In this document: one piece after another, positions 27,615-36,624 of the stretch
How positions within the stretch are numbered: the stretch's first letter is position 1
How the letters are laid out: each line of letters starts with the position of its first letter
NCBI GenBank assembly: GCA_016700115.1
Contig: CP064999.1
Span: 5,389,501 to 5,453,500 of the forward strand
DNA length: 64,000 bases
Origin: Sphingobacteriales bacterium
GTDB lineage: Bacteria > Bacteroidota > Bacteroidia > Chitinophagales > UBA2359
Reading direction: 5' to 3'
The notes under the pieces: model-generated
Databases searched by the model: none
The model's input: only the letters and a program-made list of their open reading frames with translations
What the model was told of the DNA's origin: nothing
Position numbers and translations under genes: made by a program

Positions 27615-28155
27615 GATTACCGTTTTTTATTTTTCGATCATGCAAAAAAACCTTTGAAACTATACTGCGCGGGTAACAGCGGTAAGCGGTGCTCGGTAAT
27701 CGTTGAATGATTTTCCAAACTTCATTTTTGCTGCAAAAATACAATTTTAAAACGTCTTTTTTTTTTTTTGAATAATATATGTTTTACTTTTTAGCAGGTG
27801 AAGAAATGACTTGTGTGTTTTTTGGGACCAGCAAATTAATGTTATCCAGCTCACAAAAACGTTTCAATTGATTTGCGCGAATTTTCATAGTATAAGTTCA
27901 ACGATTGAATTTCAAACCATGACAATCTATGTTCTTTTTGAGCTGAATACATCCTGAATTAGACCTCAGATTCTTCAGTTAAGAAGAGATTCAAAAAACC
28001 TACTCTAATGACTGTCAATGAACTATTTATATAGCTTAAGTCCATTTCAGAGAGGTAAATGTCTAAGTTTATCAACGCAACAAAAAAAGCTGCAATAAAT
28101 GGTCTGGTTTATATCAGTTTAGGTTGCTTACTGATTCAAAAAATTAAAGTCTCCT
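27615..28155. other. Intergenic region beyond the IS, no clear gene
   Basis: This stretch originally lay directly upstream of the glycosyltransferase-like gene and should hold its displaced promoter. It contains a run of 13 T at 27757-27769. A 34-codon open frame exists on the minus strand (27784-27888, MKIRANQLKRFCELDNINLL...), with no recognisable family; it could be a small gene or chance. Nothing else is supported. Confidence 0.4.
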
Positions 28156-28185
28156 CCTGCCCAATTTTTACGAAGGTTGGGCAGG
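28156..28185 (-). terminator. Intrinsic terminator of the DUF4832 protein gene
   Basis: A perfect 9-bp GC-rich stem (CCTGCCCAA at 28156-28164 and its complement at 28177-28185, loop 12) lies 57 bp after the stop of the minus-strand gene; a T-rich run follows in the minus direction. Confidence 0.7.
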
Positions 28186-28241
28186 CAAATAGTGAATAAC
28201 ATACCACTTTAAAAATTCAGTTGAATTTAAGCAAACTGGAT

Positions 28242-29855
28242 TTAAGGATTTTCTACTGAAATCTGAACCGAGCCGGAGATACCTGTTTGCCATTGCACCT
28301 CTATTTGGTAAGTCCCTTGACCGGAAAGAATAATGCCACCGGTTATTGTCCAATTGTAAACAGAGCCGGGTATTGAGGCGACAGAATATTGTTGTGTTTG
28401 GTTGGCGCAAGCAACTGCCGGACCTGAGATGTTTACCGGAAGCACTACCTGAATAGTTTGTTGCAATGCGTTATAACCGGTATTGCTTTCCCACAAACCC
28501 AAATTGGCTAATCTAATGGCATAATCAGGGTTATTGCTTAATGAACTTAAAGGATCAGGCAAATGCAGAAACAGGTCGTAAGAACCGCAAGGAAGGTTAG
28601 CCGGTAAAAGAACGTTGGCAAAAACAGTTTGGACTGTGCCGGCAAACCAAAACCGGGGGTTAATGCCTGTCAGGTCTAAAGCATATTCGCTGTTATCGTC
28701 TAAGTTGCGCAACACCAACTTTACTATTCTTGGGTTGACCGGTGCAGCAAATCCCGTGTTTTGTATTTGAAAGTTAAATGACAGAGTTCCACCATGAGAA
28801 ACGACCTGCGGAATTGCAGAGTTGATCAACTGAAACCGGTACCCCAACTTCCTTTTGATGTTTTCAAGGCAGTTTTCGTTTTCCCATCTTACAATCACCT
28901 CGGGATGATAATAGTCGTTGCAGTAGGTCCAGTGGAATCGTTCCATTTCTGACAGGGTATTGGAACAATTCGTATATTCGGGGGTATCTCCGCAGGTTTC
29001 TCCACCCATTACCAGATAACGGCTTTCGGCTGCCCAAAAAGGCTTTTCGGTGAGCGTGTCGGAAAAAGTATAGTCGTTATAGGCTACTAAAAAACAATCG
29101 TTATGCGCAGCAAGCCGGCTCAAAGTTGTTTCGTTATATGCCTCTACTAATGTAATGCTGTCGGCAGGCAAACTGAGGTTATAATAGGTGGCTTTCAATT
29201 CGGGGTACCGCAAAGAAACTGTCCGGAATGTGGGTAAAGCACTGAGGAGGCTATCAGTTACTTCTTTTCTGTCAGCCCAATTTTGTGGGGTCAGAGGTGC
29301 ATTGCTGACAGCTCCAAAATAATCGCTGTAATAGTTTTCGCCCCAGATGCCCCAAAAGCCATTTTGAAGAGTGAGTATCACATCCGCGTGTTGTTGCAGA
29401 ATTGGCTTTAACTGAGCGATATGTTGCATCACGATGCTTTTAGGCGCATCACCGAAAGGTGGAATTGGATTATTCCAGGCATCTGTATTAAGCACCTCGT
29501 TGATATAGGTGAATCGAGGAATTACTTTAAAACCTGCCTGTCTGATTATATTAAAATCGTTATGAAGCGAGGTTAAAAAGCTATTGCTGATTGGGGAGCC
29601 GGTAAAAGTGTTGAGTATGATATACCGGAATATCAGAGATTGTTGGGTAGTATTCCGTATTTCGTTTAATTCTTCAACAGTAAGCGGAATAACATCATCT
29701 CCGGAAGTTTCGGTATAACGATAAAATCCGCGTTCGGGATTTGGAAAGTTACTGTTATCGGGGGAATAAAACTGAGTACCGGGTTGTGCATATCCGAAGT
29801 AAGAACTTAAAAGAAGCAGCAGACAAAAGATGACTTGCATGTAGCATAGTTTCAT
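28242..29855 (-). CDS. Secreted DUF4874/DUF4832 protein with C-terminal PKD-like domain
   Basis: A 537-residue exported protein with a signal peptide (ending FGYA-Q). Residues 30-190 (FPNPERGFYRYTETSGDDVI, FRYIILNTFTG, VIPRFTYIN) are a DUF4874-type TIM-barrel-like domain, and about 200-470 correspond to DUF4832. This pair is found in secreted proteins thought to act on or bind glycans, but the activity is unproven. A conserved WGIWGENYYSDYFG has the look of a glycosidase active-site strand. Residues about 470-537 form the PKD-like module (YNWTITGGIILSGQGTYQIE) shared with two other secreted proteins in the window. No T9SS sorting domain follows. Confidence 0.8.
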   Translation of the reverse strand: MKLCYMQVIFCLLLLLSSYFGYAQPGTQFYSPDNSNFPNPERGFYRYTETSGDDVIPLTVEELNEIRNTTQQSLIFRYIILNTFTGSPISNSFLTSLHNDFNIIRQAGFKVIPRFTYINEVLNTDAWNNPIPPFGDAPKSIVMQHIAQLKPILQQHADVILTLQNGFWGIWGENYYSDYFGAVSNAPLTPQNWADRKEVTDSLLSALPTFRTVSLRYPELKATYYNLSLPADSITLVEAYNETTLSRLAAHNDCFLVAYNDYTFSDTLTEKPFWAAESRYLVMGGETCGDTPEYTNCSNTLSEMERFHWTYCNDYYHPEVIVRWENENCLENIKRKLGYRFQLINSAIPQVVSHGGTLSFNFQIQNTGFAAPVNPRIVKLVLRNLDDNSEYALDLTGINPRFWFAGTVQTVFANVLLPANLPCGSYDLFLHLPDPLSSLSNNPDYAIRLANLGLWESNTGYNALQQTIQVVLPVNISGPAVACANQTQQYSVASIPGSVYNWTITGGIILSGQGTYQIEVQWQTGISGSVQISVENP

Positions 29856-29997
29856 TCAGCCATAAATAAACGGTTAAATTTTTAAATATACTCTTTGCCC
29901 GTATCTTAACCGTATTCAAAATACCCTTTGCTTAGAAAGTATCTTCAAAAGCACATCCATGAATGCTTCTTAAATCAAAGCCTCAGCAACCAAAGTA

Positions 29998-30219
29998 CTA
30001 ATACTCGTCTTCGTTAAAGAAGAAGTCGGAACGGGTGGGATAATCAGGCCAAATTTCCTCGATACTTTCGTAATAATCCCCTTCGTCTTCCAATTCTTGC
30101 AGGTTTTCAATCACTTCAATAGGTGCGCCCGAACGGATTGCAAAGTCAATCAATTCATCTTTGGTTGCAGGCCAGGGTGCGTCTTCCAAATAAGAGGCTA
30201 ATTCTAAGGTCCAATACAT
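29998..30219 (-). CDS. DUF2795 domain protein
   Basis: A 73-residue acidic protein. WTLELASYLEDAPWPATKDE followed by LIDFAIRSGAPIEVIENLQEL is the DUF2795 pattern: a small helical fold (about residues 3-45) with the conserved 'P..A.tk.eLi..A...gap..v...L..L'. The tail (DDYY-like acidic, WPDYPTRSDFFFNEDEY) is typical of the Bacteroidota form. The function is unknown. It has a good promoter of its own and stands alone upstream of the DUF4832 gene. Confidence 0.85.
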   Translation of the reverse strand: MYWTLELASYLEDAPWPATKDELIDFAIRSGAPIEVIENLQELEDEGDYYESIEEIWPDYPTRSDFFFNEDEY

Positions 30220-30269
30220 ATTTACTAATTAGATTAAGGTTTAGTTTAATAAAATTTTGAAATTTTTCG

Positions 30270-30299
30270 CAAAAGTAGAAGTTTTATCGTAAATTGCAA
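30270..30299 (-). promoter_or_regulatory. Promoter of the DUF2795 gene (Bacteroidota type)
   Basis: On the minus strand TTG (30299-30297), 19 bp spacer, then TACTTTTG (30277-30270), matching -33 TTG and -7 TAnnTTTG. The predicted transcript start is about 45 bp upstream of the start codon at 30219. Confidence 0.65.
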
Positions 30300-30341
30300 G
30301 AGGTAAGTCTGCATGACGAAAAAAAAATTACAATAGGGCAG

Positions 30342-30896
30342 TTATCCAGGCTTGCGGGGGTTCCAAATTATTTCTTCGACATTCATTTCAACAGCAATTT
30401 TGCGGCCAAGAACAAACAAATAGTCGGAAAGCCGGTTTAAGTAATGAATGACCATGACATCAACAAATTCTCTGCCCGACAACAGTACAGCCATTCTTTC
30501 CGCTCTGCGGCAAACACATCGGGCAATATGACAAAAAGAAACAGCAGTATGTCCGCCGGGCAGCACAAAATTTTTCAGGGCGGGCAATCCTGAATCTAAA
30601 CGGTCAATTTCTGCTTCTATTTTTTTTATATCATCTTCATACAACGGAGGTGGTTGCGCTTTTACTTTGTCAGGGTTAGTTGCCAGATTAGCCCCTACTA
30701 CAAAAAGCGTATTTTGAATCTCTGATAAAAAAACACGGTGTTCTTCTTTGTCTGAAACATCCCGCACCAACCCAATATAAGAATTGAGTTCATCAACAGT
30801 TCCGTATGTTTCGATGCGGATATGTGCTTTAGAAACCCTGCCGCCTCCAAAAAGCATGGTAGTTCCGTCATCTCCGGTTTTGGTGTAAATTTTCAT
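30342..30896 (-). CDS. Cob(I)yrinic acid a,c-diamide adenosyltransferase, PduO type
   Basis: A 184-residue enzyme that transfers the adenosyl group of ATP to cob(I)alamin, giving coenzyme B12. The N-terminal ATP-binding motif KIYTKTGDDGTTMLFGGGRV (residues 2-21) is diagnostic of the PduO type, as is RCVCRRAERMAVLL (about 127-140), which lines the corrin site. The rest is the five-helix bundle of the family, with YLNRLSDYLFVLGRKIA near the end. No B12 synthesis or B12-dependent mutase gene is nearby, and I see no cobalamin riboswitch upstream. Confidence 0.95.
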   Translation of the reverse strand: MKIYTKTGDDGTTMLFGGGRVSKAHIRIETYGTVDELNSYIGLVRDVSDKEEHRVFLSEIQNTLFVVGANLATNPDKVKAQPPPLYEDDIKKIEAEIDRLDSGLPALKNFVLPGGHTAVSFCHIARCVCRRAERMAVLLSGREFVDVMVIHYLNRLSDYLFVLGRKIAVEMNVEEIIWNPRKPG

Positions 30897-31029
30897 CGGT
30901 TATTGCTTGTGTCGGATGCTCAAACTAAAAAAAAGCCTAAGTATTGTTCAAAGTTGTTACAAAACTTCGACAAGCTCAAAAAAGTTGATTAATACAACTG
31001 GTGTCTTTTAGTTCAATTTTTGCGCTGCT

Positions 31030-32886
31030 TCACTTTTTTACCCAAACTTCTAATTTAAGATTATCTAAGTACACCGGAAAATTGCTATTGTTTAGGGCAT
31101 AGGCTTTTAACATGGTTGACCGGGGTGCATTATTAGGCACTTTGACAAACATGCTGACTTCGCCCCACACCTTGCCTTTACCTCCCCAAAGCGAAAAGTC
31201 GTCATTGCCGGGTTTGCTTTGTATGCGAACTCCCCTCCATTTTTTAAATTTTGGAGTTTCATTTCTCATTTCAACCACTAACCTGCTCATATCCCACCAT
31301 GAAAACACCCTTTCATTGCTGTAACATTGTGCCGAAACTTTAACATATTCTCCGCCATTTAACTGTAAGCTGTCTAAGGTGCCTGCAATTCCGGGGCTAA
31401 ATTCTATCTCTTTAGTCAAAACAAAACTCTGCTTTCCGTCATAAACGATTGTGTCATTTACCTGAGTCAAGGTAGTGTCTTCAAAATTGTGAAATACCAA
31501 AGTCCGGTCAAACACTAAATCTTTAGGTTGCCATTCGCCGGAATCGAACATCACCAAATCGCGATACTCTAATTCTGTCTTTCCAAAAACACCTCTGTAA
31601 TATGCAAAATTTGCGACTTCCGTCCAAAGAACACCCAAACTGAACTGATAGGTCTGAAACAGGTTGAGCAATCCGAAGAAAAGCAGAACAAGTGTCAAAC
31701 CCACTCTTTTTACCAAAGACAAACTTAGGGAAGTAAAAACATAACCCATCGGAATGGCCATCAGTGCATAAGTTTCGACCATTGGGCGGGAACCAAAACC
31801 ATTGATATAATACCAACACCACCAGCTATAAGCAACATAAATATGAATGGGCATAAACAACAGAATACCGGTGCTGAAAGGGTTTTTGCGTTTATATAAC
31901 CACCAAAATCCTATCACGCCGAAAATCATCAAAGGGGTATAGCTTAGCCAACCATTTGAAAACCCGATCAACCCTCCTTTCAGATGTGGATGTAAAAAAT
32001 CAAAGGTTTCGTTTTTATAACTGTAATGCAGCCAATGACCGGTCTGAACTTTCCAGTAAATCAATTGGGGCAGCCCTGCCAATATTGCACCGATTACCGC
32101 TGCACCAACTTGCCGGAAATTTCCGGCCACAAATCCCACCCTTTGATGCAAGAGTTTTAAGGAGGTAACTCCATACAAAACAGGAATCAACACACAAATC
32201 AATTCTACCGGCCGGATAACGGTAATAAACCCGCAACATAACCCTATCAGAAATCCCCATTTTATTTTCGGGTCATCGTAAAAACGTATCGTTGCATAGA
32301 GCAACATTGCATAGAGGGCGAACAAATAGGCGTGGGACATTCCGGGGTTGAATACCGAAAAATAATAAAGATTAGTGCCTAAAGCAACCGTCAGCAAAAC
32401 TACGGTGGTGATATTATCTGAAAAATAATGAAGCAGCACTTTTCTCAAAAACACCAACCCTACAAAAGAATAACAGGCACCGGCAAATAAAATCAGAAAC
32501 AGATAGGGCAACGAATACCCATCAGGAGCATACCCTAAAACATGTGCAATAAAATGTGCTAAGGCAAAAAATGGCAATTGCAGAATGGCGACTCCCATTG
32601 TATATTTGAAAACCTGACGACCATCCCCAACGGGATGTGCTTCGTGAACACCTAACGGATTATCCGGAGCAGGACCATGATTGACCGCATATTCATATCG
32701 TTTGGCAACCGTGCGATGCAGGCTGTCCAAATCGTTATAGATAAATTTTGCAGGCAGGTAGGCGTAATATCCCCAACTATCGCCTCCACCAAGAATATGT
32801 CCGTTTTTCCACGGAGCATAAAACAAATACGACCCCACAAATACTAAAAGTATCAGCCCTAAAATATACTTTGACATGCCTGACAT
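31030..32886 (-). CDS. Polytopic membrane protein, GT-C-like glycosyltransferase, with C-terminal soluble domain
   Basis: A 618-residue protein. The first segment (MSGMSKYILGLILLVFVGSY) is a signal anchor. The following loop has GGGDSWGYYAYLPAKFIYND, an acidic-aromatic loop similar to that of GT-C superfamily enzymes (GT39/ArnT type). About ten more membrane helices extend to residue 420. Residues about 445-618 are a beta-rich extracytoplasmic domain (FHNFEDTTLTQVNDTIVYDG, LRKAYALNN-like strands). Donor and acceptor are unknown. It is divergent from the PKD/dockerin protein across a 1-kb gap that contains the 21-bp minisatellite. Confidence 0.7.
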   Translation of the reverse strand: MSGMSKYILGLILLVFVGSYLFYAPWKNGHILGGGDSWGYYAYLPAKFIYNDLDSLHRTVAKRYEYAVNHGPAPDNPLGVHEAHPVGDGRQVFKYTMGVAILQLPFFALAHFIAHVLGYAPDGYSLPYLFLILFAGACYSFVGLVFLRKVLLHYFSDNITTVVLLTVALGTNLYYFSVFNPGMSHAYLFALYAMLLYATIRFYDDPKIKWGFLIGLCCGFITVIRPVELICVLIPVLYGVTSLKLLHQRVGFVAGNFRQVGAAVIGAILAGLPQLIYWKVQTGHWLHYSYKNETFDFLHPHLKGGLIGFSNGWLSYTPLMIFGVIGFWWLYKRKNPFSTGILLFMPIHIYVAYSWWCWYYINGFGSRPMVETYALMAIPMGYVFTSLSLSLVKRVGLTLVLLFFGLLNLFQTYQFSLGVLWTEVANFAYYRGVFGKTELEYRDLVMFDSGEWQPKDLVFDRTLVFHNFEDTTLTQVNDTIVYDGKQSFVLTKEIEFSPGIAGTLDSLQLNGGEYVKVSAQCYSNERVFSWWDMSRLVVEMRNETPKFKKWRGVRIQSKPGNDDFSLWGGKGKVWGEVSMFVKVPNNAPRSTMLKAYALNNSNFPVYLDNLKLEVWVKK

Positions 32887-33883
32887 TATTAACGGGAAGG
32901 AACTTTTTTGTCGGCAAATTTAGTAGGTTTAGTCTTATATTTCATTTTGGTGAAAACTTTTAATAGTCATTGTACTGCTGTCTTTTACCACTACTAAATT
33001 TTTTAAAACCTTTTCATTCCTGTTATGTACTTTTCAAAACTTCGAAAAGTCAAACTATTTAACTAACTCCTTAAGATTTTGTCTTAAACTTTAAGGCACT
33101 ATAAAGTTGATTATACCTTTAGAAAGGCCTTTTTCCGGGTGGAAATGTACCATTTTCGGTTGATAATGAACCGTTTCCAGTTGATAATGACCCGTTTCCA
33201 GGTGGAAATGAACCGTTTCCAGTTGATAATGAACCGTTTCCAGTTGATAATGACCCGTTTCCAGTTGATAATGACCCATTTCCAGTTGATAATGACCCAT
33301 TTCCAGTTGATAATGATCCATTTTCGGTTGATAATGACCCATTTCCAGTTGATATTGGACCGTTTCCAGTTGATATTGGACCGTTTCCAGTTGATAATGA
33401 CCCGTTTTCGGTTGATAATGAGCCGTTTTCGGTTGAAAATGAACCGTTTCCAGTTGATAATGATCCATTTCCAGGTGGAAATGATCCATTTTCAGTTGAT
33501 AATGACCCGTTTTCGGTTGATAATGAGCCGTTTTCGGTTGATAATGAGCTATTTTCGGTTGATAATGAGCCGTTTTCGGTTGATAATGAGCCGTTTTCGG
33601 TTGATAATGAGCCGTTTTCGGTTGATAATGAGCCGTTTTCGGTTGGAGGTTTTGCTTAAAAAGCAGCCTCTAAGAATTGTTCCTCAATGAAAGCCAATAG
33701 TTCAAAATTTTTAGTTAGAAAGCAGGATTTTAAACAATTCTATACAAAAAAATCAAAATCGCTTACAGGAAGTACAAAAAAGCGGTAAATTGGTCTTAAT
33801 TTATTCACCTTTTCTGCCAAATATGATTTACTAAAGAATCAGGTTTAAATAAACCACCATTACCCTTAGCCATAAAATAAACT
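32887..33883. other. 1-kb divergent intergenic region holding a minisatellite
   Basis: It separates the minus-strand membrane protein from the plus-strand surface protein. About half is the 21-bp repeat array (listed separately). A possible -7 box for the minus-strand gene is TAAATTTG at 32922-32915. The remaining sequence is AT-rich with no supported gene. Confidence 0.6.
33139..33650. repeat. 21-bp minisatellite, about 24 tandem units
   Basis: Direct repeats with period exactly 21 bp, core GTTGATAATGA followed by variable CCG/CCA and TTTTCGG/TTTCCAG. Twenty-three full units and partial ends can be counted. The right end is the most homogeneous (identical GAGCCGTTTTCGG units), the left more diverged, so the array seems to have grown at the right. 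Because 21 is a multiple of three, two plus frames and one minus frame stay open: a plus heptad (QLIMTRF-like, ATG at 33139), a plus acidic heptad without a start codon (VDNDPFP-like) and a minus heptad (YQLETGH-like). None has a signal peptide or flanking domain, so coding is doubtful. Confidence 0.9.
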
Positions 33884-36550
33884 ATGCAAAAGCAAATATA
33901 TTTTTACCTCCTGTTTGTTTGCTTTGTAATCTTTGAAAGAACAGAGGCGCAAACCCCTGCAATACAGCAATCAAAACTATATGGCTCTTCCAATTTGTTG
34001 AGATTTGAAGCCGATAATTTACCTCCTCTCACGCCTGTCAATCCTCACGATTACCGAAGACAAAGCCGGCGCACTTTCTTTTGGAAGTTTGGAGACGGAG
34101 GTTTCAGTTTCGAGCAATCTCCTATCCATACCTACCGCGAAGCCGGTCAATATACGGCAGTGATGGAAAGCACCCGTATTTACAGCGATGATGATATTGA
34201 TGATTCAGCAATTGACAGAGCATCTGCACCTGTCAATATCAATTTTAACACCGGCTTTGTTTCAAAACGCCCTAACAATGATCTGGCAAATCTGGAAGGG
34301 AGCAATATCAGGTTGTTGACCAACAGATCGCCCCGTTCTGGCGATTCTATCACCTATATCATCACCTATCAAAACACCTGTCCTTTTGAGGATAGCGGCT
34401 CTCTAATTTTTTTGTTCAACGCTGACCAATTGAACTTAAAATACTCCGAATCTTTCAAATCTGAATTATCTGCTACTTCCGATGGTCAAATCATCTGGAC
34501 TTTTGACAGTTTGGCAGTAGGTCATCAACGAAACATTTTTATCAGTATGGCTACTGATACCACCGTCCATCCTTCTGATACCATTCTGACACATTTGGTG
34601 ATACAAAGCACCTGTTCGACTGATACCTTTTCATTGCTAAAAACGGCGGTTAAATCTCACGACCCCAACCGCAAATCCGTATTTCCCGATGTTTTATGCC
34701 CCGGAAGTGCGGAGCCATTGTGCTATACCATTGAATTTCAAAATTTTGGTAGCGGGCCTGCCGAAACCATTCAAATCAGAGATTATTTAAGCGTTTTCCT
34801 AAATGCCGCTACGTTTCTACCTGTCGAAAGCAGCCATCCTGATGCTCTGGTTTCTGTAACGCCTCCAAGCCCTAACAGGCTTGTTACGTGGCAGTTTATA
34901 GACATTAACCTGCCCGGCACACAGCAGGCCGGATATGGAACTACATTTACCGACAAAGACACAAAAGGATATGTTAAATTCTGTATCATGCCGGCCTTGC
35001 CTTTAGACCCTTGCAGCGTCATCCCCAATCAGGCAGAAATCATTTTTGATTGCAACCTGCCTATTCCCACCAACACTTGTTATGTAACTGTTCAGCAACC
35101 CGGATGTACCGATTGTTGTCAGCAATGTCCTAACACGATGTTGTCCGATTTTGTCAATATTCCTCATTTTGGCGGAACTACTGCCATGGCGCAGGTTTTT
35201 TGTCCGGGTAGCGGAAGTCCGAGCAGTGGAATAAGGTATCAGTGGTATCCGGAAGTCTTCTTGGAAGTCCCAAACATCCCACAGTTTTTGTTTTTCGATA
35301 CCGATGGAAATATTCCTGCCATCACTTATACCCTAACCGTTTGGAATCCGGTACTTTGTTGGTATGCAGTCGATTCTATAACCGTTTACATGGGCGGTTG
35401 TTTTAACGGCGATACGCTTTCGATTGATCAGGTAACCGCAACCGACCCCTCCTGCCCCGGTGCCGACGATGCCTCCTTAAACCTGTTAGTTTCGGGAGGA
35501 GACCCGCCCTATACGTTGTATAGTTTTAACGGTTGTTTTGCTGTTAGCAACAATTTTAGTATTCCATTAGATGATTTACCCCCCGGAATATTTCCAATTG
35601 CTATTGAAGATGCCAACGGCTGTATAGTCAGAGATACATTCCAGATTGCCAACCCCATCTCTTTATGGGTAGATGAAATCACAACCGATGCTACCTGTTG
35701 CAGTTGTCCGGACGGAGAATCCGCATTGCTCCCTTCCGGCGGTGTTCCTCCTTATGTTTACCTATGGCAAAACGGAGCAGCCGATTCGTTGGAAACCGGT
35801 TTGTTGCCCGGTACTTATTCTTATACGGTTACCGATTCAGAAAATTGTCAGTTTATTTCCTCAGTTCAGGTACAACATCCTGCAAAACTGCAATTGACCG
35901 TATTGTTAGAAGGTGGTTTTAACTATGATACCCAATTGATGCGCACCGATTTGAATGATTTTGGTTTGCTTCCCGCCAACCAACCTTTTAACCAATCGCC
36001 CTGGAATTATGCCGGCACCGAAACGTTGCCAAATTCGCTGCCACCCGATGTTACAGACTGGGTATTGGTCGAGTTTCGCACTACTCCCGAAACAGTTGCC
36101 GTACAAATGTCAGCCATGATTTGGAACAACGGCAACATAACCAATACCTGGGCAGAAACCCATACCGCCGGTTTGTATGTTTGCGGAATCACAACCACTA
36201 CTCCCTATTATATTGTCGTCCGCCATCGCAATCATCTTGCCGTTATCAGCAGCAGTACTATTGTATTCAACAACAACCCTGTTTACGATTTTACGACTTC
36301 TGCGGCACAAGCATTAGGAGCTAATCAGCTAATTCAGGTTGCATTCGGTAAGTTTGCCCTCTATGCAGGCGATTTGAACGCAGATGGAGTGATTACAGTG
36401 TCCGACTTTAACCTCTATACGCAACAGTCGTCTTCTGTTAATCAATATTTGGCTGCCGATATTAATTTGGATAAGTTTGTAACGGTTGCCGATTTCAATC
36501 TCTATCTTCCCAATGCCAGCCTTATCGGATATAATGCTGTCAGGTATTAG
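33884..36550 (+). CDS. Secreted surface protein: PKD, SprB-like repeats and C-terminal dockerin-like domain
   Basis: An 888-residue exported protein. The signal peptide ends TEA-Q (about residue 22). Residues about 50-95 are a PKD domain (FFWKFGDGGFSFEQSP, HTYREAGQYTAVM). Residues 130-400 contain two DUF11/DUF7619-like beta domains (SHDPNRKSVFPDVLCPGS). Residues about 515-570 and 595-665 are SprB-like repeats (ATDPSCPGADDASLNLLVSG, LLPGTYSYTVTDSENC). Residues 825-888 resemble a type I dockerin with two Ca-binding loops (DLNADGVITVSDFNLY and DINLDKFVTVADFNLY). There is no T9SS sorting domain. The likely role is surface display or adhesion; whether the dockerin binds a cohesin is unknown. Confidence 0.8.
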   Translation: MQKQIYFYLLFVCFVIFERTEAQTPAIQQSKLYGSSNLLRFEADNLPPLTPVNPHDYRRQSRRTFFWKFGDGGFSFEQSPIHTYREAGQYTAVMESTRIYSDDDIDDSAIDRASAPVNINFNTGFVSKRPNNDLANLEGSNIRLLTNRSPRSGDSITYIITYQNTCPFEDSGSLIFLFNADQLNLKYSESFKSELSATSDGQIIWTFDSLAVGHQRNIFISMATDTTVHPSDTILTHLVIQSTCSTDTFSLLKTAVKSHDPNRKSVFPDVLCPGSAEPLCYTIEFQNFGSGPAETIQIRDYLSVFLNAATFLPVESSHPDALVSVTPPSPNRLVTWQFIDINLPGTQQAGYGTTFTDKDTKGYVKFCIMPALPLDPCSVIPNQAEIIFDCNLPIPTNTCYVTVQQPGCTDCCQQCPNTMLSDFVNIPHFGGTTAMAQVFCPGSGSPSSGIRYQWYPEVFLEVPNIPQFLFFDTDGNIPAITYTLTVWNPVLCWYAVDSITVYMGGCFNGDTLSIDQVTATDPSCPGADDASLNLLVSGGDPPYTLYSFNGCFAVSNNFSIPLDDLPPGIFPIAIEDANGCIVRDTFQIANPISLWVDEITTDATCCSCPDGESALLPSGGVPPYVYLWQNGAADSLETGLLPGTYSYTVTDSENCQFISSVQVQHPAKLQLTVLLEGGFNYDTQLMRTDLNDFGLLPANQPFNQSPWNYAGTETLPNSLPPDVTDWVLVEFRTTPETVAVQMSAMIWNNGNITNTWAETHTAGLYVCGITTTTPYYIVVRHRNHLAVISSSTIVFNNNPVYDFTTSAAQALGANQLIQVAFGKFALYAGDLNADGVITVSDFNLYTQQSSSVNQYLAADINLDKFVTVADFNLYLPNASLIGYNAVRY

Positions 36551-36624
36551 GAAATAAATGTGAGGTTGATAACGCAAATTAATATTATCAACAATTTTAG
36601 ACCGGAATTAAAGTATTTCAGAAA

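Noticed and set aside
30897..31029. Possible cobalamin riboswitch near the adenosyltransferase gene
   Set aside because: The gap is short and no B12-box-like sequence was seen.
33091..33690. Open frames on both strands across the minisatellite (132 and 183 residues)
   Set aside because: They exist because the repeat period is a multiple of three. They have no flanking domain or signal and overlap each other on opposite strands; kept only as a repeat.
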